Shown here one piece after another: positions 1 to 4,619 of a DNA stretch of 7,341 bases. Under the pieces are notes generated by a model, which saw only the letters and a program-made list of their open reading frames with translations, did not search any database and was not told where the DNA came from. The DNA comes from a bacterium (lineage in GTDB: Bacteria > RBG-13-66-14): the NCBI GenBank assembly GCA_021107695.1, contig JAIOSI010000037.1, positions 1-7,341 of the forward strand. The letters are read 5' to 3'. Each line of letters begins with the position of its first letter. Within the stretch, counting starts at the first letter, position 1. Position numbers and translations under genes: made by a program.

Positions 1-391
1 CCAGCGTGCCTCCGGTATGGCCCAGCCCACGGCCGGAAAGCGTCGGCACGGCGGCTCCACATGCGACGAACAGAGGAACAACGATGAGCGAGAGCGTTTC
101 TCCCACCCCTCCGGTGGAGTGCTTGTCCACCAGGGGACGCTCCACGCCGGACCAGGTCAGTCGCTGACCGGAGTCGGCTATGGCGCGGGTGAGGGTCAGA
201 GTCTCTTTGAAGTCCATCCCCCGCAGGTAGATTGCCATCAGCAGGGCGGACAGCTGGTAGGCGGGGACGGTCTCTTTACCGAGGGTGAGGGCGGTCGCCG
301 ACTCGACAAACTGCCGCAGCTCGCCCTCCCGCAGGCTCTTGCCGTCTCGTTTACGCTGAATGATGCTAAGGAAGTTGCTACTCAATCTCAC
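1..391 (-). CDS. deoA: Pyrimidine-nucleoside / thymidine phosphorylase, N-terminal part (runs off left edge)
   Basis: Catalyses phosphorolysis of thymidine (and, in the Pdp-type enzymes, uridine) to free base plus (deoxy)ribose-1-phosphate in cytosolic pyrimidine salvage. About 130 codons are present; family members are about 430-440 residues, so roughly the first third is here. Visible motifs are the helical N-terminus with IIQRKRDGKSL (residues 10-20), the signature KHSTGGVGET at about 90-99 (the Lys-His-Ser at 90-92 corresponds to the substrate/phosphate-binding K84-H85-S86 of the E. coli enzyme), and SGRGLGHTGGTL at 119-130, the glycine-rich phosphate loop. There is no ATG. The frame is closed by TAG at 425-427, leaving GTG at 389-391 (MRLSSNF...) or TTG at 383-385. 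Neither has a strong SD. The start lies inside the end of the upstream lipoprotein gene (14 or 8 bp overlap), which suggests coupled translation. Family assignment is firm; deoA versus pdp naming is not resolved. Confidence 0.93.
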   Translation of the reverse strand, partial: MRLSSNFLSIIQRKRDGKSLREGELRQFVESATALTLGKETVPAYQLSALLMAIYLRGMDFKETLTLTRAIADSGQRLTWSGVERPLVDKHSTGGVGETLSLIVVPLFVACGAAVPTLSGRGLGHTGGTL

Positions 392-1166
392 TCGCTTCGT
401 CTGGGGAATCTGCTGCTTCGCTGTCTATGGTTTCTACGGTCCCTGCTTCACCCTCGGCTAGCTCAAGGGCTGCCAGCTCCTCTTCGGTTAAGACAACGGG
501 CGGTGGTGGCGGCGGGTCGATCAGCAGGTGGTCGGCGAGGATGGTTAGCTCCTGATGAAGCTGCCCTGTCAGCTCGGCGTAGCAGTACGCCTCGACCAGG
601 TGCAGCCGCCGCCCGACCAGCACCAGGGTTACCTCGCTGAAGATCGGCGCGCGTCCGCCAGCGACCTCGTCCAGTTCGCTTTCGTAGGTCAGCCGGGCAG
701 CAGAGTAGCCGTCGATCGTAACCGACTGACTATTAGTGAGTTCTGCGTCGGGAACCATCTCGATAACCAGCTCCCGCAGGTACTCCTCCAGAGCCGCGTC
801 CGGCTCCAATCCCAGCCAGAGCGCGTCCTCCACAACTTCGGGGAGGTCGTAGAGCGGATAGACCTCCAGATACGCCAGCTCATTGTTCGAGCCAATCTCC
901 TCGACTCGAACGAAAAAAGGTGTGCCACCCTGAGTATGGTCAATCCAGTTGGTACTCGGCGTGAAGATGGTGTAGGGCGAATGATTGTGGAAGCCGATAG
1001 CAGTTGAGTCAGTCGTTCCCGCAGGCTGTTCCCCGTCGTTGGTGGAGGAGGTTTCGGCTCCTGCCGGAGCCTGACCGGCGGGCGCGGGTTGTCGTTCTTC
1101 TTCATCACAGGAGAAGAGGAGTAAGGTCGCAACGAGCAGAACCGTGATGATCAGAGAGGGCTTCAT
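378..1166 (-). CDS. Predicted lipoprotein A, 262 aa, paralogue of its upstream neighbour
   Basis: The protein has a lipoprotein signal peptide: Lys2, a hydrophobic stretch 4-19, and lipobox LFSC with lipidated Cys20, so the mature protein should be membrane-anchored. Residues 21-57 are a Pro/Ala/Gly/Thr/Glu-rich linker. A globular domain spans about 60-216. Residues 217-262 form a tail with six consecutive prolines (218-223) followed by a strongly acidic segment. The globular domain aligns by eye with the next gene upstream: NNELAYLEVYPL (94-105), LGLEP (118-122), and a C-terminal block FSEVTLVLVGRRLHLVEAYCYA (176-197). The pattern of a beta-rich domain ending in 'YCYA' and a helix vaguely recalls PsbP/MOG1-type lipoproteins; that is a guess. 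ATG 1164-1166 overlaps the upstream stop as ATGA, with no good SD of its own, so translational coupling is likely. Function is unknown. Confidence 0.9.
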   Translation of the reverse strand: MKPSLIITVLLVATLLLFSCDEEERQPAPAGQAPAGAETSSTNDGEQPAGTTDSTAIGFHNHSPYTIFTPSTNWIDHTQGGTPFFVRVEEIGSNNELAYLEVYPLYDLPEVVEDALWLGLEPDAALEEYLRELVIEMVPDAELTNSQSVTIDGYSAARLTYESELDEVAGGRAPIFSEVTLVLVGRRLHLVEAYCYAELTGQLHQELTILADHLLIDPPPPPPVVLTEEELAALELAEGEAGTVETIDSEAADSPDEASEIE

Positions 1167-1783
1167 TGCGGCTCGGTTGTTGTCGATACTGTCGGGAAGA
1201 GGGATTGTCCATCCATTGTCAGAGTCGCCTTGACAGCCTCGTATTCCGGCAGCAGTGTCTCAACCTCGTCGGCGTAGCAGTAGAACGCCGTCAGGTAGAG
1301 CTGATCGCCGATGAGCAGCAAGGATAGCTCATTGAAGGCGCGTGCCGAGCGGTCGCCTTCAACCTGCGCCTTGTCGTCCTCGAAGCGATGACTCACCCCA
1401 ACCAGCGGCTCAGAGTACCGCCGCGCCTCATCCTCCAGCCAAGCCAGCCCGTCACTGACCCGCTCCACCTCGATGGTCAGCATGTTAGCCAGATCAGCCT
1501 GTACCACTGCCTCCAGCCCCAGAGAGCGAACCGTCGACTCGTCGTCCAGATAGCGGTTATAGGGCAACAGCTCCAGATAGCCCAGCTCGTCGTCATCGCC
1601 CGCCTTGTAGAGCCGGATGAACAGCCCACCGTCGTCCTGAGCTGGCTCAGCGGCAATCCAGCCGTCGTGAGGAGCCTCGATGGCATAGCGTCCGCTGACA
1701 AGCTCGCCACCGGGACCATGCTCCGGTGCGCAGGCGGTCAGCAGTATCAATGGTAATAGCGATAGCCAGCGTAGCGAGATCAT
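1163..1783 (-). CDS. Predicted lipoprotein B, 206 aa, paralogue of lipoprotein A
   Basis: This is the first gene of the three-gene operon. ATG at 1781-1783 is chosen because GGAG lies six bases upstream and the product then begins directly with a type II signal peptide: Arg5, hydrophobic 7-16, lipobox LTAC with Cys18. An in-frame GTG at 1814-1816 would add 11 residues (KAALFHLESE...) ahead of the signal and sits inside a hairpin, so it is rejected. The mature domain shares blocks with lipoprotein A: DDELGYLELLPY (64-75), LGLEA (88-92), and NELSLLLIGDQLYLTAFYCYA (151-171). Unlike A it lacks the long linker and the poly-Pro/acidic tail, so it looks like the minimal form of the domain. Cys169 within YCYA is shared by both. 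No enzymatic motif is recognisable. Tandem duplication followed by divergence is the simplest explanation. Function is unknown. Confidence 0.9.
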   Translation of the reverse strand: MISLRWLSLLPLILLTACAPEHGPGGELVSGRYAIEAPHDGWIAAEPAQDDGGLFIRLYKAGDDDELGYLELLPYNRYLDDESTVRSLGLEAVVQADLANMLTIEVERVSDGLAWLEDEARRYSEPLVGVSHRFEDDKAQVEGDRSARAFNELSLLLIGDQLYLTAFYCYADEVETLLPEYEAVKATLTMDGQSLFPTVSTTTEPQ

Positions 1784-1789
1784 CTCTGA

Positions 1790-1793
1790 CTCC
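1790..1793 (-). promoter_or_regulatory. Shine-Dalgarno site deciding the start of lipoprotein B
   Basis: GGAG on the minus strand, six bases before ATG 1781-1783. It favours this start over the in-frame GTG at 1814-1816, which has no SD and lies in the stem of a hairpin. Confidence 0.7.
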
Positions 1794-1798
1794 AAATG

Positions 1799-1822
1799 AA
1801 AAAGGGCAGCTTTCACCGCCCT
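1799..1822 (-). terminator. Intrinsic terminator-like hairpin between hutU and the lipoprotein operon
   Basis: On the minus strand AGGGCGGT pairs with GCTGCCCT (eight pairs, two of them G-U) across a GAAA tetraloop. It is followed by a run of five T (the last base of the stem plus four more) and then C. This is a compact GNRA-loop hairpin with a U tract, positioned to stop readthrough from hutU. It lies only 16 bases before the ATG of lipoprotein B. It would block that operon unless transcription starts inside the hairpin, as the adjacent -10-like site suggests. Confidence 0.55.
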
Positions 1823-1850
1823 ATTTTAACACGATAAAGATTGTTGCGAA
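1823..1850 (-). promoter_or_regulatory. Candidate promoter of the lipoprotein-phosphorylase operon
   Basis: TAAAAT (minus strand, 1828-1823) is a good -10 match. A weaker -35-like TTCGCA (1850-1845) lies 16 bp upstream. The start point would fall near 1816, inside the terminator-like hairpin, so transcripts starting here would lack its 5' arm. The -35 half is weak, so confidence is moderate at best. Confidence 0.4.
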
Positions 1851-1858
1851 ATACGCAA
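1844..1858. promoter_or_regulatory. Interrupted palindrome overlapping the -35 region (possible operator)
   Basis: TTGCG-AAATA-CGCAA is a perfect 5+5 inverted repeat with a five-base AT spacer. It covers the -35 element of the candidate operon promoter. Size and placement fit a binding site for a dimeric repressor, but no second copy is seen in the window and no regulator gene is present. Confidence 0.35.
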
Positions 1859-1880
1859 AAACCCGCTTCTATAGTTTTGT

Positions 1881-1904
1881 AGGGACACAGCGTGCCGTGT
1901 CCCT
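1881..1904. repeat. Palindrome AGGGACAC...GTGTCCCT
   Basis: A perfect eight-base inverted repeat encloses AGCGTGCC, in which two further G-C pairs can form after a mismatch. It is preceded by GT, giving GTAGGG, which is the inverse of CCCTAC at 1959-1964. From memory the sequence resembles the GTAGGGACACGGC-type palindromic repeats scattered in many environmental bacterial genomes; that link is recollection, not a search. Confidence 0.6.
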
Positions 1905-1925
1905 GAATGTTGAAGATGGTAACCC

Positions 1926-1980
1926 ATCGCCGTCTTGCGGGTCGACCTAAGGGTCGACCCCTACGTAAGACCTTGGCGAT
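1926..1980. repeat. 55-base long imperfect hairpin, possible palindromic repeat element
   Basis: Three collinear paired blocks are nested. ATCGCC (1926-1931) pairs with GGCGAT (1975-1980), GTCTT (1932-1936) with AAGAC (1967-1971), and GGGTCGACC (1939-1947) with GGTCGACCC (1952-1960) across the loop TAAG. That is 20 base pairs in 55 bases, interrupted by small unequal internal loops. There is no U tract, so it does not look like a terminator. A smaller hairpin GATGG/CCATC at 1915-1928 overlaps its left foot and would compete with it. Confidence 0.6.
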
Positions 1981-2013
1981 GTGCAACTATTCTCAAGGTA
2001 TTCTGACCGAAGG

Positions 2014-2030
2014 GCAGCGTAGTACGCTGC
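2014..2030. repeat. Short perfect hairpin GCAGCGT-AGT-ACGCTGC
   Basis: Seven perfect pairs across a three-base loop. It sits eight bases before the next hairpin. No T run follows on either strand. Confidence 0.55.
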
Positions 2031-2037
2031 ACCACAG

Positions 2038-2056
2038 TCTGATGCTTCGCATCAGA
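2038..2056. repeat. Short perfect hairpin TCTGATGC-TTC-GCATCAGA
   Basis: Eight perfect pairs around a three-base TTC loop (CTTCG if the closing pair opens). On the plus strand it is followed by AAAA, and on the minus strand by CTGTGG, so it is not a convincing terminator in either direction. Confidence 0.55.
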
Positions 2057-2100
2057 AAATCAACCGAGAAACTCCACCACATAAAACAGATATGCAAGCG

Positions 2101-2149
2101 ACCAACGGAAGCGGTTAAACGTGGGTGGAATCGTTGGTTTAGCTAAACC
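2101..2149. repeat. Overlapping alternative inverted repeats
   Basis: ACCAACG (2101-2107) can pair with CGTTGGT (2132-2138). GGTTTAGCTAAACC (2136-2149) is a perfect 14-base self-complementary palindrome. They share bases 2136-2138, so at single-strand level the two pairings exclude each other. No downstream T tract or coding region indicates attenuation, and a degenerate repeat is as likely. Confidence 0.4.
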
Positions 2150-2168
2150 CATCAGCCGCGAACTGTGT

Positions 2169-2183
2169 CCAGCTTCAAGCTGG
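2169..2183. repeat. Palindrome just after the hutU stop
   Basis: CCAGCTT-C-AAGCTGG is a perfect 7+7 inverted repeat. It begins four bases after the hutU TAG in the direction of transcription. There is no U tract, so it could at most protect the transcript 3' end. Confidence 0.45.
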
Positions 2184-2187
2184 TTGC

Positions 2188-3843
2188 CTAGAGCATGGGG
2201 ATGTTGACCCCGTGCTTTTTGGCATTGTTGATTGCCCGTTCGTAGCCAGCGTCGGCGTGGCGAGCGATACCCATGCCGGGGTCCGTGGTCAGCACCCGGC
2301 GGAGGCGGCGATCCATCTCTTCGCTGCCATCGGCGACGATGACCATTCCAGCGTGTTGGGAGTAGCCCATCCCCACGCCACCACCGTGATGAAGGCTGAC
2401 CCAGCTTGCTCCACCGGCGACGTTGATCATCGCATTGAGGAACGCCCAGTCGCTTACCGCGTCGGAGCCATCCTTCATCCCCTCGGTCTCCCGGTTTGGG
2501 CTGGCAACGGAGCCGCAGTCGAGGTGGTCGCGCCCGATGACGATGGGAGCCTTGACGATGCCCTCGCGTACCATGCGGTTGAACTCCAGACCCAGCTTCA
2601 GGCGGTCGCCGTAGCCCAACCAGCAGATGCGGCAGGGTAGTCCCTGGAAGTGAACCTGATCCTGCGCCTTCTTGATCCAGCGTGCCAGAGCCTCATCTTC
2701 AGGGAACATCCGCAGCACCGCTTCATCGGTTCTGTAGATGTCTTCGGGATCGCCGGAAAGGGCGCACCAGCGGAACGGTCCCTTGCCGTCGCAGAAGAGC
2801 GGACGGATATAGAGCGGGACGAAGCCCTTGATGTTAAAGGCATTCGGCGCGCCGTTCTCCAGGGTCATTCCCCGGATGTTGTTGCCGTAGTCGAAGGCGA
2901 TGCTGCCGAGCTTCTGCATCTCCAGCATGGCGTTCATATGCACAGCCATTGCTTTTAATGAGAGCTTCTTGTACTCCTTCGGGTTGCTCTGGCGGAGTTT
3001 AAGAGCCTCGGTAAGGCTCATGCCGTTTGGAACGTAGCCGTTAAGTTCGTCATGCGCGCTGGTCTGGTCGGTTACCACATCGGGGACGACCTTGCGCCGC
3101 ACCAGTTCGGGATGCACATCGGCGCAGTTGCCCACCAGACCGATGGAGAGCGGCTCGCCTTTCTCTGTATATTCCTTCACCAGTGCCAGTGCTTCGTCGA
3201 GGTCGCTGACCATGCGGTCGCAATAGCCGGTGTCGAGGCGTTTCTGGATGCGTTTGGGGTCAACCTCAACGTCGAGGCAGACACCATTGTTCATCGTTAC
3301 CGAGAGCGGCTGCGCCCCGCTCATTCCGCCCATGCCGCCGGTGAGAACCCAGCGTCCCTTTAGAGAACCGCCGAAGTGTTGCTGCGCCAGCTCGGACAGG
3401 GTCTCGTAGGTTCCCTGAAGGATACCCTGGGTGCCAATGTAGATCCACGAGCCAGCGGTCATCTGACCGTACATCATCAGCCCCTTCGCCTCCAGCTCGT
3501 AGAAGTGCTTCCAGGTTGCCCACTTCGGTACTAAGTTAGAGTTGGCAATCAACACCCGGGGAGCCTCGGAGTGGCTCTTAAAAACCGCCACCGGCTTGCC
3601 CGACTGTACGAGGAGGGTTTCGTCGTTCTCCAGCTTCTTCAGCGATTCCAGAATCGCCTCCAGAGACTCCCAGTTACGAGCAGCCTTGCCAGAGCCACCA
3701 TAAACGATGAGATTGTCCGGATCTTCGGCAACTTCGGGGTCAAGGTTATTCAGCAGCATCCGATAAGCGGCTTCCTGCTGCCAGCCTTTGCAGGTCAGTT
3801 CGGTTCCGGTGGGGGCTTTAAGTTTGCGGGGCATGGCTTTCAT
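2188..3843 (-). CDS. hutU: Urocanate hydratase (urocanase), complete
   Basis: The enzyme converts urocanate to 4-imidazolone-5-propanoate (EC 4.2.1.49), step two of histidine degradation, using tightly bound NAD+ as electrophile in the cytosol. At 551 residues it is full length for the bacterial family. Motifs are [11 protein letters not shown] (48-58), QMTAGSW (127-133), the Rossmann-type glycine loop [13 protein letters not shown] (168-180), DQTSAHD (259-265), YGNNIR (319-324), and RICWLG with Cys407, matching the active-site Cys410 of the Pseudomonas enzyme. The conserved [15 protein letters not shown] block is at about 485-499. ATG 3841-3843 is preceded by AAGGAG at nine bases; the next Met (residue 4) would be too far. 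The third glycine-pair position in the NAD loop is Ser rather than the more usual Gly. No hutH, hutI or hutG is adjacent and no convincing promoter is seen upstream. The product call is very secure. Confidence 0.98.
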   Translation of the reverse strand: MKAMPRKLKAPTGTELTCKGWQQEAAYRMLLNNLDPEVAEDPDNLIVYGGSGKAARNWESLEAILESLKKLENDETLLVQSGKPVAVFKSHSEAPRVLIANSNLVPKWATWKHFYELEAKGLMMYGQMTAGSWIYIGTQGILQGTYETLSELAQQHFGGSLKGRWVLTGGMGGMSGAQPLSVTMNNGVCLDVEVDPKRIQKRLDTGYCDRMVSDLDEALALVKEYTEKGEPLSIGLVGNCADVHPELVRRKVVPDVVTDQTSAHDELNGYVPNGMSLTEALKLRQSNPKEYKKLSLKAMAVHMNAMLEMQKLGSIAFDYGNNIRGMTLENGAPNAFNIKGFVPLYIRPLFCDGKGPFRWCALSGDPEDIYRTDEAVLRMFPEDEALARWIKKAQDQVHFQGLPCRICWLGYGDRLKLGLEFNRMVREGIVKAPIVIGRDHLDCGSVASPNRETEGMKDGSDAVSDWAFLNAMINVAGGASWVSLHHGGGVGMGYSQHAGMVIVADGSEEMDRRLRRVLTTDPGMGIARHADAGYERAINNAKKHGVNIPML

Positions 3844-3952
3844 CTGAGGGTTCTCCTTAAAAATAGCTATGGGACATCTTCAACAGGTGAACCTTAGCAC
3901 AGCGGCTGCGGTGCTTCAAGAGATAGCAGAGTATTGGTCGAAAAATCGGTAT

Positions 3953-3977
3953 AAAAAAAGTCACAGTTTCCTGTGTC
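3953..3977 (-). terminator. Intrinsic terminator of the tRNA-Met transcript
   Basis: On the minus strand CACAG-GAAA-CTGTG forms a five-pair stem, extended by a G-C pair beyond an A/A mismatch. It has a GAAA tetraloop and is followed by seven T. It lies about 70 bases past the tRNA 3' end and 110 bases before the hutU start, so it should separate the two transcripts. The stem is short but the U tract is strong. Confidence 0.65.
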
Positions 3978-4049
3978 CCGAATACAATCACGCCCAGCCT
4001 ATAAATGCTGATGTTACCGCAAACCCCGGCTGCTTTTGTCTAGCCCCTT

Positions 4050-4126
4050 TGGTGGCGGAGGAGAGACTTGAACTCTCGACAACACGGATATGAGCCGTGT
4101 GCTCTAACCAGCTGAGCTACTCCGCC
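4050..4126 (-). tRNA. tRNA-Met (CAT), elongator type
   Basis: A 77-base complete cloverleaf is visible. The acceptor stem GGCGGAG pairs with CTCCGCC, followed by discriminator A and encoded CCA (4050-4052). The D arm is GCTC/GAGC with AGCTGGTTA. The anticodon stem CACGG/CCGTG carries loop CTCATAT, giving anticodon CAT. The T arm is GAGAG-TTCAAGT-CTCTC. The first pair is G-C, whereas bacterial initiator tRNA usually has an unpaired 1-72, so this is not fMet. CAT could also be lysidine-modified tRNA-Ile2. The close likeness of the acceptor, D and anticodon arms to Bacillus-type elongator tRNA-Met, as I recall it, favours elongator Met. It has its own promoter and terminator. Confidence 0.93.
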
Positions 4127-4143
4127 ACAGACGAGCGGCGGGT

Positions 4144-4172
4144 AGTATAGATTAGAGGGGAGATTTTATCAA
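4144..4172 (-). promoter_or_regulatory. Promoter of tRNA-Met
   Basis: -35 TTGATA (4172-4167), a 17 bp spacer and -10 TATACT (4149-4144) are a near-consensus housekeeping sigma-70 promoter. It ends 17 bases before the mature tRNA 5' end. The -35 box contains the TGA stop codon of the adjacent ruvC remnant. Confidence 0.8.
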
Positions 4173-4276
4173 GAGGGTTGTGCGGGTTGTTGCTGGTGGC
4201 AGATTGCCACTGCCAGGGCATCGGAAGCATCCAGCGGCTTAACCGGCCCGGCAATACCCAACAGTCTCTCAATCTT
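4169..4276 (-). pseudogene. ruvC: Remnant of the 3' end of ruvC (Holliday junction resolvase)
   Basis: An open minus-strand frame ending at TGA 4169-4171 reads KIERLLGIAG, PVKPLDASDALAVAICH, then QQQPAQPS. This matches the C-terminus of RuvC, where the family has QRLLGL...PADAADALAIAICH including the last two metal-binding aspartates (both D retained). Only about 35 residues remain of an enzyme of about 160-190. Upstream the frame continues without similarity (LEYLCG...) for some 15 codons and then meets TGA, and no other frame between here and purH shows the missing part. There is no plausible start or SD. It is therefore a truncated, presumably dead gene end, probably retained because the tRNA promoter overlaps it. 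An intact ruvC may exist elsewhere. The match is by eye and is not confirmed by alignment. Confidence 0.72.
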
Positions 4277-4491
4277 GAAACCGCAGAGGTACTCTAATTT
4301 ATAAACAAACGCTGATAAATTACGATGAAACAAATTCGGAGCTATTCAGTAAAAACCAAAATGACTGTGCCAGCCAAACGGGCACACCCCCTGCACATTC
4401 GCAAGAATCACCAACAGCGCATTCTCGTTAACAACGGAATCTGAACATCTTCCTTCCACCCCGTTGTTTTTCAGCAATAGCTGGCTTTTTA
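4277..4491. other. AT-rich spacer between the ruvC remnant and the purH promoter
   Basis: About 215 bases without a credible gene. At 4279-4288 the sequence AAACCGCAGA marks where ruvC similarity stops. The next 80 bases are clearly AT-richer than the flanks. A 39-codon plus-strand frame (4325-4444) lacks an SD and any familiar motif. A TGTGCC/GGCACA inverted repeat (4366-4371, 4381-4386) lies within it. Confidence 0.5.
4430..4471 (+). terminator. Possible terminator upstream of purH
   Basis: AACAACGG (4430-4437) and CCGTTGTT (4461-4468) are a perfect eight-base inverted repeat. It runs directly into a plus-strand T run (4467-4471). The 23-base loop is unusually long and no plus-strand gene precedes it, so it may only insulate the purH promoter or may be chance. 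Confidence 0.3.
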
Positions 4492-4500
4492 TGCTACAAT
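4492..4500 (+). promoter_or_regulatory. Extended -10 promoter of purHD
   Basis: TGCTACAAT contains the extended -10 TG motif one base ahead of TACAAT (five of six consensus). No good -35 lies 16-18 bp upstream, which is normal for extended -10 promoters. Transcription would begin near 4507, leaving a leader of about 113 nt before purH. Confidence 0.55.
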
Positions 4501-4619
4501 ACCCGTTCGCTGGTTGGTGTCCTGGGGCTTACTGTAGGGTACACTGGCAGCCTGCACCGATTCAAATAGCCAGCTCGTCAAAGTAAACCTCTACTTGGTT
4601 TTTCCGCTCTGGAGCAGCT
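4501..4619 (+). other. 5' leader of purHD
   Basis: An unusually long leader for a simple operon. It contains a weak hairpin AAGTA/TACTT (4581-4596) followed by GG and TTTTT (4599-4603), which resembles a feeble attenuator, and then the SD GGAG at 4611-4614. I do not recognise a purine, PRPP or ppGpp riboswitch core in it. Confidence 0.35.

Larger units (their letters stand above)
1864..2187. other. Gene-free spacer packed with palindromes
   Basis: The roughly 320 bases between the lipoprotein promoter region and the hutU stop hold no credible gene. The 79-codon plus-strand frame at 1907-2146 has no SD and crosses several hairpins. What the spacer does hold is at least six inverted repeats of unrelated sequence (listed separately), suggesting a site where small palindromic intergenic repeats have accumulated. 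No obvious U-tract terminator directly follows hutU here. Confidence 0.7.

Noticed and set aside
17..640. 207-codon plus-strand frame over the left edge
   Set aside because: It is antisense to the phosphorylase and lipoprotein A; its translation is low-complexity Arg/Gly/Ala sequence with no domain.
1163..1816. Longer form of lipoprotein B starting at GTG 1816
   Set aside because: It would bury the signal peptide behind 11 extra residues and lacks an SD; ATG 1783 has a GGAG at correct spacing.
1907..2146. 79-codon plus-strand frame in the spacer
   Set aside because: It runs across several hairpins, has no SD, and its sequence is Arg/Lys-rich translation of palindromic repeats.
1864..2187. 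CRISPR array
   Set aside because: The palindromes differ from one another in sequence and spacing; there are no regular direct repeats.
4050..4126. Initiator tRNA or an attachment site at the tRNA 3' end
   Set aside because: The first acceptor pair is G-C, unlike initiator tRNA. No repeat of the tRNA 3' end and no integrase gene is present in the window.
4325..4444. 39-codon plus-strand frame followed by an inverted repeat and T run
   Set aside because: No SD, no promoter and no familiar motif; composition is that of the AT-rich spacer. The downstream inverted repeat has a long loop.
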